From assembly GCA_900751755.1 (NCBI GenBank), contig CAADSP010000081.1, positions 1 through 14,579 on the forward strand: a stretch of 14,579 nt of DNA. Direction: 5' to 3'. Below the pieces are notes generated by a model, which saw only the letters and a program-made list of their open reading frames with translations, did no database searches and was not told the origin of the DNA. Below, one piece after another: positions 6,823 through 13,043 of this stretch (its first letter is position 1; every line of letters begins with the position of its first letter). This stretch comes from an uncultured Collinsella sp. GTDB taxonomy: Bacteria > Actinomycetota > Coriobacteriia > Coriobacteriales > Coriobacteriaceae. A program made the position numbers and the translations under genes.

Positions 6823-6861
6823 GCAGGTAATACGAACAAGTGTTCCTATTACCTGCATTTT
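6823..6861 (+). terminator. terminator-like palindrome after the aldehyde dehydrogenase gene
   Basis: GCAGGTAATA (6823-6832) pairs perfectly with TATTACCTGC (6847-6856). The stem continues inward with GAAC/GTTC across a C-C mismatch, leaving a 4-nt loop. Only ATTTT follows, so termination may be leaky. The inner part of the palindrome is also an SOS box (6833-6846). Confidence 0.65.
6833..6846. promoter_or_regulatory. LexA (SOS) box candidate
   Basis: CGAACAAGTGTTCC matches the Gram-positive LexA consensus CGAACRNRYGTTYC at every position, including the core GAAC-N4-GTTC. It overlaps the presumed -35 (TTCCTA, 6843-6848) that pairs with TAGACT at 6866-6871, 17 bp downstream, ahead of the small membrane-peptide gene. 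LexA bound here would block that promoter. One 8-bp core match is expected by chance about 0.2 times in a window this size, so position and context carry much of the weight. Confidence 0.6.
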
Positions 6862-6865
6862 GCGT

Positions 6866-6871
6866 TAGACT
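6866..6871 (+). promoter_or_regulatory. -10 element candidate for the small-peptide transcript
   Basis: TAGACT matches TATAAT at 4 of 6 positions. A start about seven bases downstream falls at A6878, the A of an ATG, so the leader ORF could be leaderless. The matching -35 at 6843-6848 is weak (3 of 6). Confidence 0.35.
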
Positions 6872-6877
6872 ACTGTT

Positions 6878-6907
6878 ATGGAGCACGGATGGGCCAACTC
6901 CCTTTAG
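6878..6907 (+). CDS. nine-codon leader ORF before the membrane peptide
   Basis: ATG at 6878 opens a frame encoding MEHGWANSL with stop TAG at 6905-6907. No Shine-Dalgarno sequence precedes it, but the predicted transcription start coincides with its ATG, so leaderless initiation is possible. Its stop codon is exactly the 3-nt loop of the hairpin that hides the ribosome site of the next ORF, which lies in the same frame. A ribosome reading the leader would open the left arm and free that site. This may be coupling, or coincidence in a short stretch. Confidence 0.3.
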   Translation: MEHGWANSL

Positions 6908-6918
6908 AAGGGATTTGG
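6894..6918 (+). promoter_or_regulatory. Shine-Dalgarno-sequestering hairpin
   Basis: CCAACTCCCTT (6894-6904) pairs with AAGGGATTTGG (6908-6918) at 10 of 11 positions around the loop TAG, with one C-T mismatch. The right arm contains the whole AAGGGA ribosome site of the ORF starting at 6920, and the stem ends one base before the ATG. Translation should be strongly inhibited in the folded mRNA, a hallmark of type I toxin messages. Confidence 0.65.
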
Positions 6919-6919
6919 T

Positions 6920-7003
6920 ATGAACGTAAGCGATGTTATTTCGCTATTGGCGTTGTTGATTGCGGCTATCGAACTCGGTCTGTTTATCGGCCGAATGAAA
7001 TAG
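6920..7003 (+). CDS. 27-residue single-span membrane peptide, putative type I toxin
   Basis: The ORF encodes a 27-residue peptide: a short polar start (MNVSDV), one hydrophobic segment at about 7-23 rich in L, I and A with a single Glu (AAIELGLFIG), and a basic end (RMK). Size and layout resemble holin-like and TxpA/TisB-type toxins that depolarise the inner membrane; I infer this from architecture, not homology. AGAAGGGA lies six bases before the ATG and is masked by a hairpin. Upstream is an SOS box; over the stop codon lies a minus-strand terminator hairpin of a likely antisense RNA. Expression would then be limited by LexA, by mRNA folding and by the antisense RNA. It could instead be a small membrane regulator. 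Confidence 0.6.
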   Translation: MNVSDVISLLALLIAAIELGLFIGRMK

Positions 7004-7091
7004 CCGCCCCCGCGTAAGCGAAGACGGCCACTTCTCACGATGAAAACGTGTATCGGAGTTGGCAAGACCCGCGGCAACGGGTGCCATCCGT
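6994..7091 (-). ncRNA. candidate antisense RNA (type I antitoxin)
   Basis: A transcript of about 95 nt is predicted on the minus strand from near 7091, seven bases after a TAAGAT -10, to the T-rich tail after the hairpin at 7003-7028. It would overlap the 3' untranslated region of the small-peptide mRNA and its stop codon, the convergent geometry known from txpA/RatA and bsrG/SR4. It would carry a 5' stem-loop (7061-7085: GGC, ACCCG with CGGGT, GCC) and a small hairpin (CACG with CGTG at 7037-7051). No transcript data are available. Confidence 0.42.
7003..7028 (-). terminator. minus-strand hairpin terminator of the candidate antisense RNA
   Basis: In minus-strand RNA, GCCGUCUUCGC pairs with GCGGGGGCGGC at all 11 positions, three of them G-U, around loop UUAC, and is followed by UAUUUCAUU. 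In plus-strand RNA those three wobble pairs become C-A mismatches. The asymmetry points to function in the minus-strand RNA. Confidence 0.5.
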
Positions 7092-7097
7092 GTTCCT

Positions 7098-7126
7098 ATC
7101 TTATCTGCAAGCGTTCTGTCGCGCAA
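7098..7126 (-). promoter_or_regulatory. candidate promoter for the antisense RNA
   Basis: On the minus strand TTGCGC (7121-7126; 3 of 6) and TAAGAT (7098-7103; 4 of 6) are spaced by exactly 17 bp, predicting a start near 7091. The match is modest. Two direct copies of GCAAGCGTT at 7107-7115 and 7123-7131 lie within and beside it. Confidence 0.35.
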
Positions 7127-7239
7127 GCGTTGAGGCAAACGATTGAAGGACGCAGACAGGATGTATTTGTGTCCGCACGGGACCGTAGACTTCTCAATAA
7201 GGTTACACACCGGTTTATCCGGCCGTTAGAGGAGCTGCT

Positions 7240-7566
7240 ATGTACGAGCCTTCGCGTGTTCTTCTGTCATTTCACATTGCAGGATTTCAGTATACCGATG
7301 GCGCCTTGGTCTTGGGCGATCTTAAAGCGGGCGATAGGCTGACGCTGTGTGCCGAGCGCGATAATCCCCATGACCCTGAGGCGGTTGCGATTTATTACGG
7401 CAACACCAAGCTTGGCTATGTTCCGGGAAACGAGGTCGGCCCACTGTCCTTGATGATGTATTACGGCCACGAGGACGTATTTGAGGCTCGCGTGCAACAG
7501 GTTGCTCCCGAGCGCAGCCCGTGGCACCAGGTGCGCGTTGGCCTCTATGTGGTGGATGCTCGCTAG
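7240..7566 (+). CDS. stand-alone HIRAN domain protein
   Basis: A 108-residue protein that is almost entirely a HIRAN domain. The signature stretch is ERDNPHDPEAVAIYYGNTKLGYVP, broken here as ERDNPHDPEAVA (39-50) and IYYGNTKLGYVP (51-62), preceded by a conserved-looking SFHIAGFQYTDG. In eukaryotic HLTF the domain binds 3' ends of single-stranded DNA, and stand-alone bacterial copies are thought to bind damaged or stalled-fork DNA. The ATG follows AGAGGAG with five bases' spacing; the 14-base start region GAGGAGCTGCTATG is identical to that of the DUF2130 gene at 8530. The next ORF begins 18 bases after its stop, so they probably share a transcript. No partner helicase or nuclease is fused. Confidence 0.85.
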   Translation: MYEPSRVLLSFHIAGFQYTDGALVLGDLKAGDRLTLCAERDNPHDPEAVAIYYGNTKLGYVPGNEVGPLSLMMYYGHEDVFEARVQQVAPERSPWHQVRVGLYVVDAR

Positions 7567-7584
7567 TCGGCAAGGGAGGCGGCC

Positions 7585-7764
7585 ATGTTTGATGACGACG
7601 ACCTATTCAATCTGACAGACGATTCGTTTGAGTGGGATCTGCTACTCGATGACGATGAGTTGGAGCAGGATCGTAGGAAACGGCAGGGCAAGAAAACTCA
7701 GGGTGACGCTTCGAAAAAGCAAGACAAACGCCGTCGAGGTCTGTTCGGCGGGCTCTTTGGCTAA
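7585..7764 (+). CDS. small charge-segregated hypothetical protein (59 aa)
   Basis: I do not recognise a family. The 59-residue product has a strongly acidic N-terminal third (MFDDDDLF, then LLLDDDELEQD), a basic middle (RRKRQGKK, then KKQDKRRR) and an aromatic-glycine tail, GLFGGLFG. There is no signal peptide or membrane span. AAGGGAGG five bases before the ATG is a strong ribosome site and the frame has good codon structure, so expression is likely. It starts 18 bases after the HIRAN gene and probably forms an operon with it. The FGGLFG tail could be a short docking or assembly motif; that is speculation. Confidence 0.7.
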   Translation: MFDDDDLFNLTDDSFEWDLLLDDDELEQDRRKRQGKKTQGDASKKQDKRRRGLFGGLFG

Positions 7765-7830
7765 CCGACGCGCCAGAGCGTCTGTATACTAGGCACGTGT
7801 TAGACGCGTTGCGAAATGAGGACACAGACG

Positions 7831-8376
7831 ATGATGTGGTTTACCGCCGACCTGCACCTGGGCGATACGAATATCTTGCACGACATGGATCGGCCGTTTG
7901 ATTCGGTCGAGGAGATGAACCGCAAGGTCATCGATGCCATCAATGAGTGCGTGGCTGCGGACGACCGCCTCTATATCCTGGGAGACTTTACGTATCGCTT
8001 GCCCATGGCGGAGGCGGCGCGCCTGCGCGAGCGTATCGAATGCAAGAATGTGACGCTCATCCGCGGTAACCATGACGGCGACTGGGAAGATCCCGACACC
8101 CCGCAGATTTGGGAAGACGTGCGCGATTACCTGGAGATTGCTCCCGGCTATGCCAAGGGCCATCGTCTGGTGATGAGCCATTACCCCATGCTCAGCTGGA
8201 ATGGTAAGGCGCGTGGCGCCATCATGCTACACGGGCATATCCACAGCAGAGGAGACCGCACCAACGTGCGCAACCGCGACCGCGAACGCCCTATCTTTCG
8301 CTACGATGTCGGTCTCGATGCCAACAAGTACAAGCCCGTAAGTCGGGATCAAATCCTGGGCTTCTTTGGACTGTAA
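7831..8376 (+). CDS. calcineurin-like metallophosphoesterase
   Basis: A 181-residue single-domain phosphoesterase. The five metal and active-site motifs are present in order: DLH (7-9), GDF with Asp52 (51-53), GNHD (79-82), SHYP (116-119) and GHIH (135-138). The GDTN loop at 11-14 is typical of small phage-like and bacterial members of this family that cleave phosphodi- or monoesters. The natural substrate cannot be inferred. A longer start at 7816 is possible, but the ATG at 7831 follows TGAGGAC with eight bases' spacing and puts the first strand (MWFTADLH) at the N-terminus. TATACT at 7785-7790 could be its -10, without a clear -35. A REP-like repeat and a strong terminator follow. Confidence 0.92.
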   Translation: MMWFTADLHLGDTNILHDMDRPFDSVEEMNRKVIDAINECVAADDRLYILGDFTYRLPMAEAARLRERIECKNVTLIRGNHDGDWEDPDTPQIWEDVRDYLEIAPGYAKGHRLVMSHYPMLSWNGKARGAIMLHGHIHSRGDRTNVRNRDRERPIFRYDVGLDANKYKPVSRDQILGFFGL

Positions 8377-8382
8377 TGCTCG

Positions 8383-8432
8383 AACCACCACACAAACCAC
8401 CACAAAGGGGACACAGTGCGCCTTTGTGGTGG
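8383..8432. repeat. REP-like inverted repeat with a direct-repeat lead
   Basis: CCACCACAAAGG (8397-8408) and CCTTTGTGGTGG (8421-8432) form a perfect 12-bp inverted repeat around GGACACAGTGCG. The sequence AACCACCACA also repeats directly at 8383-8392 and 8395-8404. The GGGGAC at the loop edge is shared with the 27-bp repeat units near the left end. It resembles REP elements mobilised by Y1 (RAYT-type) transposases; no transposase gene is present here. Confidence 0.65.
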
Positions 8433-8436
8433 CTCT

Positions 8437-8471
8437 GGCGCCGTTGCCATTATGGCGGCGGCGCCTTTTTT
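8437..8471 (+). terminator. strong intrinsic terminator after the phosphoesterase gene
   Basis: GGCGCCGTTGCCA (8437-8449) pairs with TGGCGGCGGCGCC (8453-8465) over 13 positions including two G-U pairs, with loop TTA. Six T follow at 8466-8471. Confidence 0.93.
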
Positions 8472-8529
8472 GTCCGCGCGGCGCGGTAGAATGTAGCCGG
8501 TTGATATTTGCGTCCATCGAGGAGCTGCT

Positions 8530-10287
8530 ATGAACGAGATCAAGTGCCCGCATTGCGGCGAAGTTTTTAAGGTCGATGCATCCGGCTATGCGGATATCGT
8601 CAAGCAGGTGCGCGATGCCGAGTTCTCGCGCGACCTGGATGAGCGTGTGAAGGCAGTCCAGCGTGAGGGTGAGCAGGCGCTGGAGCTTGAGCGCTCGCGT
8701 TCGACGGCTGCCTTGCAACAGGCAGAGTCTCAGCGCAATGCCCAGCTTGTCGAGCAGAAGAACACTGCGGATCAGAAACTGGCGCAAGAGGTTGCCAAGC
8801 GCGATGCTGAGCTTGCCGAGCTGCGCGCTAAGCTCGAGGGCGCTGCCGCAGAGCGCGAGAGTGCAAGCCAGCGCGCGGCGGTTGAGGCACGAGCCAATGC
8901 TCAAAAAGAGAATGCCGAACTCCAGCGTGAGATTGATAGCCTGCGTGCGCAGCTTGGGCGCAAAGATGACGAAGCAAAGCTTGCCGAGTCGGCGGCGCGC
9001 AACGCTGCTCAAAACGATTTAGCTGCACGCGACGCTCAGATTGCCGAGCTGCAGGCCAGGCTTGCCGCGGCGGACAAGGCCCAGGAGATGGCGCTTGCCG
9101 CTGCCGCGGCAGAGTCGCAGCGTGAGCTCGATGCCGCTCGCAGCGAGGCCGAGCGCGCGCTTGCTGACTATCGCGCGAAGGTGCAAGAGAAGTTTTCCGC
9201 CGCAAAGGCTCAGTCTGAGCAGGAGGCCGAGGGCCTTCGTGTCCAACTGCGTGAGCAAGAGCTTACGGCAAAAATGAACCTTTCAGAGGCGGTCGCCGCG
9301 GCGGAGCGAGAGCGCGATGAGGCACGTGCCAAACTGACGAGCGAGTTGGCGGTGCGCGATTCTCGCGAGGAGCAAGCCAAGGCGGCACATGAGCTCGAGC
9401 TCGCGCAGGCCAAGCGCGCGAGCGATGACCTGATTCGCTACAAGGATGAAGAGATTGAGCGCCTTAAGGACATGAAGGTCCGCCTGTCCACCAAGATGGT
9501 GGGCGAGTCGCTCGAGCAGCATTGCGAGACCGAGTTTAACCGTCTGCGCATGACGGCGTTTCCTAACGCGTACTTCGAGAAGGATAACGATGCGTCCGAG
9601 GGCACCAAGGGCGACTTTATCTTCCGCGAGTGCGACGCGAGCGGCAACGAGGTTATTTCGATTATGTTCGAGATGAAAAACGAGAACGACGAGACCGCGA
9701 CCAAGCATAAAAATGAGGACTTCTTTAAGAAACTCGATCACGATCGTCGCCAGAAAGGCTGTGAGTACGCGGTGCTCTGCACGTTGCTCGAACCCGAGAG
9801 CGAGCTTTACAACGCCGGCATCGTGGACGTGAGCTATCGCTACGAGAAGATGTACGTGATTCGCCCACAGTTCTTTATTCCCATGATCACGCTTCTTCGC
9901 AACGCCGCCATGGGTTCGCTGCGCTATAAGCAGGAACTGGCGGAGTACAAACAGCAGAATATCGACGTCACGAACTTCGAAGCCAAGATGGAAAAGTTCA
10001 AGAATGATTTCGGTCGCAACTACGAGATCGCGAGCCGAAAGTTCCAAACGGCGATTGATGAGATCGACAAGACGATTAGCCATCTGCAGAAAACCAAGGA
10101 GGCGTTGCTGTCCTCCGAGAACAATCTGCGCCTAGCCAACAAGAAGGCCGACGATCTTACCATTCGCAAGCTCACGTGGGGCAACAAGACCATGAAAGCA
10201 GCGTTTGACGAGGCACGCGGGGCTGCGACAGAGACAAACGATGAGCCAGCCGAGGCGGATTCGTATGAGGTCGAGGATGCCGAGTAA
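8530..10287 (+). CDS. DUF2130 family protein with long coiled coil
   Basis: A 585-residue cytoplasmic protein. It begins with a single CPHC pair (6-9), like half a zinc ribbon, followed by a very long Ala/Glu/Arg-rich coiled coil from about 25 to 315. The DUF2130 domain covers about 300-560. It contains Glu329 (SLEQH), Asp362 (TKGDF) and Glu381-Met-Lys383 (FEMKNE), a spacing that fits a PD-(D/E)XK nuclease core, and then a second helical segment (about 480-545). I believe the family has been placed in that nuclease clan, but its function is not established. The tail is acidic. The ATG follows GAGGAG with five bases' spacing; TAGAAT at 8487-8492 could be its -10. It lies alone between two terminators. 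Confidence 0.88.
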   Translation: MNEIKCPHCGEVFKVDASGYADIVKQVRDAEFSRDLDERVKAVQREGEQALELERSRSTAALQQAESQRNAQLVEQKNTADQKLAQEVAKRDAELAELRAKLEGAAAERESASQRAAVEARANAQKENAELQREIDSLRAQLGRKDDEAKLAESAARNAAQNDLAARDAQIAELQARLAAADKAQEMALAAAAAESQRELDAARSEAERALADYRAKVQEKFSAAKAQSEQEAEGLRVQLREQELTAKMNLSEAVAAAERERDEARAKLTSELAVRDSREEQAKAAHELELAQAKRASDDLIRYKDEEIERLKDMKVRLSTKMVGESLEQHCETEFNRLRMTAFPNAYFEKDNDASEGTKGDFIFRECDASGNEVISIMFEMKNENDETATKHKNEDFFKKLDHDRRQKGCEYAVLCTLLEPESELYNAGIVDVSYRYEKMYVIRPQFFIPMITLLRNAAMGSLRYKQELAEYKQQNIDVTNFEAKMEKFKNDFGRNYEIASRKFQTAIDEIDKTISHLQKTKEALLSSENNLRLANKKADDLTIRKLTWGNKTMKAAFDEARGAATETNDEPAEADSYEVEDAE

Positions 10288-10310
10288 GGCATAGCGTATA
10301 GTGCAAAAGT

Positions 10311-10347
10311 GGGGCCGCTGGCGATATTGCCAGCGGCCCCGTTTCGT
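10311..10347. terminator. bidirectional terminator between DUF2130 and helicase genes
   Basis: GGGGCCGCTGGC (10311-10322) pairs perfectly with GCCAGCGGCCCC (10329-10340) around GATATT. Plus-strand RNA continues GTTTCGTT; minus-strand RNA continues ACTTTTGC. It separates two convergent genes and probably serves both. Confidence 0.85.
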
Positions 10348-10361
10348 TCCGGTAAGTTCGG

Positions 10362-13043
10362 CTAGTCTTCGAGCAGGTCCTCGATAAAGCCGACACGGTA
10401 GTTTTTGAAGATGACCTCGCCGCCGTCTTGCGTGGCGTCCAGGTCGACATCGCCCATGATGCCAAAGTCGTGGTCGCCATCCTCGTCGGCAAAGATCTGG
10501 TGCACGTGCCATACGTGCGCGGTCTTCTCGTCGCTCCCGTCGATGGTAAACATCGCGGCGCTGCGGGCATCTCCGTCGGTGAGGATTTCCTCGTGCTGCT
10601 CATGGTAGGCATCGAGCGCCTTTTGCCAGCGGATTTCGCTCATGCCCCAGTCGTCGTCGAGCTCGCCCAGGTCGCGAACGTGCTCGCGAGCGGCAAGGGT
10701 CACGCGGCGGAAGAGCGCGTTGCGCACCAACAGCGTGCAGCCGCGGCGGTCCGCCACGACCTCGTCGATGCCCCGCGGCGGCGCGGCGTCGAGGGCTGCC
10801 GGGTTGCCGGCGTTCTCCCACTCGTCCACCAGGCTCGAGTCCACCGAGCGCACCACAAAGCCCAGCCACGAGATAATGTCGCGCAGGCGCTCGTCGCGCT
10901 TCTCGATGGGCACGGTGCGGTCGAGTGAACGGTAGGCCTCGGCTAGGTAGCGCAGCAGAATGCCCTCGGAGCGGGCGATGCCGAGCTTTTGAATGTAGCC
11001 CTTAAAATCGCTCGCGCCTTCCAGCATATCGCGCAGGACGCTCTTGGGAGAGAGCTGATAGTCGTTTGCCCAGGGCACTTCCTGGCAGTACTTGTCAAAG
11101 GCGGCGTCGAGCAAATCCTCGAGCGGCTTTTCGTACGTGACGTCTTGAATGCGCTCCAAGCGCTCCTCATACTCGACGCCGTCAGCCTTCATTTCGGCCA
11201 TCGCGCGGTCGCGCGCAGCGCGCTCCTGTGCGCGCAGCACCTGCTTGGGGTCCTCGAGCGTTGCCTCGACCATCGAGATCAGATCCATGGTATAGGTCTC
11301 GCTCTCGGGATCGAGCAGCTCCAACGCGGCAAGCAAGAACGGCGAGAGCGGCTGATCGAGCGCGAAGTCCTCGGGCAGATCGACCGTCAGCGCATAGTCG
11401 ATGTCCGGTGCGGCGTCAGCCGGGGCGTCGGGTGCGGGCGGCACCTCGGTGCGAACGACGACGCCGGAATCGATGAGCGTGGCGAAGATTTCGTCGGCGC
11501 GAACCTCGAGCTTGGCCTTTTCTTCGGGGGTCTGCAGGCTCGTCTCGATGAGGTCGTGTACGCGGGCGCGGGCATCGCCGCCCTGCTCGACCACGCTAAT
11601 CACCATGGAGTGTGTGATGCGAAGGCGTGGCTTGAGCGTTTCAGGCTGCGTCTCGATCAGGCGCTCAAAGGTCTGCTTGTTCCAGGTGACAAAGCCTTCG
11701 GGGGCCTTCTTCTTTTTAATCTTGCGGAGCTTCTTGGGGTCGTCGCCCGCCTTGGCCATGAGCTTGGCGTTCTCGATCTCGTGCTCCGGGGCCTCGGCGA
11801 TCACCATGCCCTCGGTGTCAAAGCCCGAGCGCCCGGCGCGACCAGCGATCTGATGGAACTCACGGGCGCGCAGGCGACGCATCTTGTAGCCATCGAACTT
11901 GGTGAGCGCGGTGAGCACCACGGTGTGGATGGGTACGTTGATGCCGACGCCGAGCGTATCGGTGCCGCAGATGACGGGCAGCAGACCCTGCTGCGCTAGG
12001 CGCTCGACCAGCAGGCGATAGCGCGGCAACATGCCAGCATGGTGCACACCGACGCCGCATCCAAGCAGGCGTTTGAGAATCTTACCAAAGGCCGTTGAAA
12101 AGCTCGTTCCCTTGGCCGCTTCTTTGATGGCCTCGCGCTGCTCCTTGCTGGCGATGCCAAAATTGGCGAGCGACTGTGCGGTCGCAAGGGCAGCATCCTG
12201 GCTAAAGTGCACGATATAGAGCGGGGCCTCGCCTCGGCGCATAGCGAGCTCGACGGTGCCCTCGAGGGAGGTCGTCACATAGTCGTAGCTCAACGGAACA
12301 GGACGCGGGGCATCGACGACCAAGTCGCAGGTAGCGCCGGTGTGTTCCTCGAGCGAGGCGGCGATGGCAGTGACATCGCCGAGCGTGGCGCTCATGAGCA
12401 TGAATTGCGTGTGGGGCAGGGTGAGCAGCGGCACCTGCCAGGCCCAACCGCGGTCGGGGTCGGCAAAGTAGTGAAACTCGTCCATGGCGACGCAGCCCAC
12501 GTCGGCGTCCTCACCCTCGCGCAGCGCATCGTTGGCAAGGATTTCGGCCGTGCAGCAGATGACGGGCGCCTTGGTGTTGATATGCGTGTCGCCGGTGATC
12601 ATGCCGACGTTATCGCGGCCGAGCACCTGTACCAGATCGAAGAACTTTTCGCTGACCAGGGCCTTGATAGGGGCCGTGTAATAACAGCGTTTGCCCTGTG
12701 CCATGCCCATAAAGAGCATGCCTAATGCGACGAGCGATTTACCCGATCCGGTCGGTGTTCCCAAAATGACGTGATCTCCGGCGGCTAGGTCCATGAGGGC
12801 CTCTTCCTGGTGGTCCCACAGCTCAATGCCGCGATCGCTCGTCCATTCAAAGAAGCGTTCGAAGGCCCGATCGGGCGTGAGCCATGGTTCGGGCTCGCTG
12901 CCGTCCTCGGGCTCCCACCAGGTGGGGGAGAGCGCGCCGAGCGAGCCGAACTCGGCTTCGGTTCCCGTGCCGCCCGAGAACGAGCTGGCGGCCCCGGCGC
13001 CGGAGACGGTGCCGGCGGCGGTATCTGTCGTGGTCTGTGCCAT
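10362..13043 (-). CDS. Ski2-like DEAD/DEAH-box helicase with DUF3516 C-terminal region
   Basis: An 893-residue superfamily 2 ATPase. Motifs: Walker A GTPTGSGKS (95-103), motif II DEFH (188-191), motif III SAT (218-220) and motif VI QIAGRAGRSG (398-407). The second RecA domain includes GVHHAGMLPRYR and CGTDTLGVGINVP, as in Ski2/HelY-like enzymes. A lysine-rich patch (437-446) and a long C-terminal region (about 450-893) match the actinobacterial DUF3516 type, presumed to process structured RNA or RNA-DNA hybrids; direction and substrate are not readable. The first 35 residues are low-complexity Ala/Gly/Thr/Ser, probably disordered. The ATG at 13043 has only GAGAAAG, nine bases upstream, so initiation may be modest. 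An internal start at Met84 would remove the region before Walker A and is unlikely. Confidence 0.93.
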   Translation of the reverse strand: MAQTTTDTAAGTVSGAGAASSFSGGTGTEAEFGSLGALSPTWWEPEDGSEPEPWLTPDRAFERFFEWTSDRGIELWDHQEEALMDLAAGDHVILGTPTGSGKSLVALGMLFMGMAQGKRCYYTAPIKALVSEKFFDLVQVLGRDNVGMITGDTHINTKAPVICCTAEILANDALREGEDADVGCVAMDEFHYFADPDRGWAWQVPLLTLPHTQFMLMSATLGDVTAIAASLEEHTGATCDLVVDAPRPVPLSYDYVTTSLEGTVELAMRRGEAPLYIVHFSQDAALATAQSLANFGIASKEQREAIKEAAKGTSFSTAFGKILKRLLGCGVGVHHAGMLPRYRLLVERLAQQGLLPVICGTDTLGVGINVPIHTVVLTALTKFDGYKMRRLRAREFHQIAGRAGRSGFDTEGMVIAEAPEHEIENAKLMAKAGDDPKKLRKIKKKKAPEGFVTWNKQTFERLIETQPETLKPRLRITHSMVISVVEQGGDARARVHDLIETSLQTPEEKAKLEVRADEIFATLIDSGVVVRTEVPPAPDAPADAAPDIDYALTVDLPEDFALDQPLSPFLLAALELLDPESETYTMDLISMVEATLEDPKQVLRAQERAARDRAMAEMKADGVEYEERLERIQDVTYEKPLEDLLDAAFDKYCQEVPWANDYQLSPKSVLRDMLEGASDFKGYIQKLGIARSEGILLRYLAEAYRSLDRTVPIEKRDERLRDIISWLGFVVRSVDSSLVDEWENAGNPAALDAAPPRGIDEVVADRRGCTLLVRNALFRRVTLAAREHVRDLGELDDDWGMSEIRWQKALDAYHEQHEEILTDGDARSAAMFTIDGSDEKTAHVWHVHQIFADEDGDHDFGIMGDVDLDATQDGGEVIFKNYRVGFIEDLLED

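Noticed and set aside
6739..7017. 92-codon ORF spanning the end of the aldehyde dehydrogenase gene and the small-peptide region
   Set aside because: It has no ribosome site, overlaps a confident gene out of frame, and crosses the terminator palindrome.
7040..7342. 100-codon ORF between the small-peptide region and the HIRAN gene
   Set aside because: It overlaps the HIRAN gene out of frame and has no Shine-Dalgarno sequence; its start lies in the presumed antisense-RNA locus.
9283..10083. 266-codon minus-strand ORF opposite the DUF2130 gene
   Set aside because: Shadow frame of a confident gene with strong codon bias; leucine/valine-rich composition typical of such antisense frames.
10989..11999. 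336-codon plus-strand ORF opposite the helicase
   Set aside because: Antisense to a helicase region with conserved motifs; no start signal.
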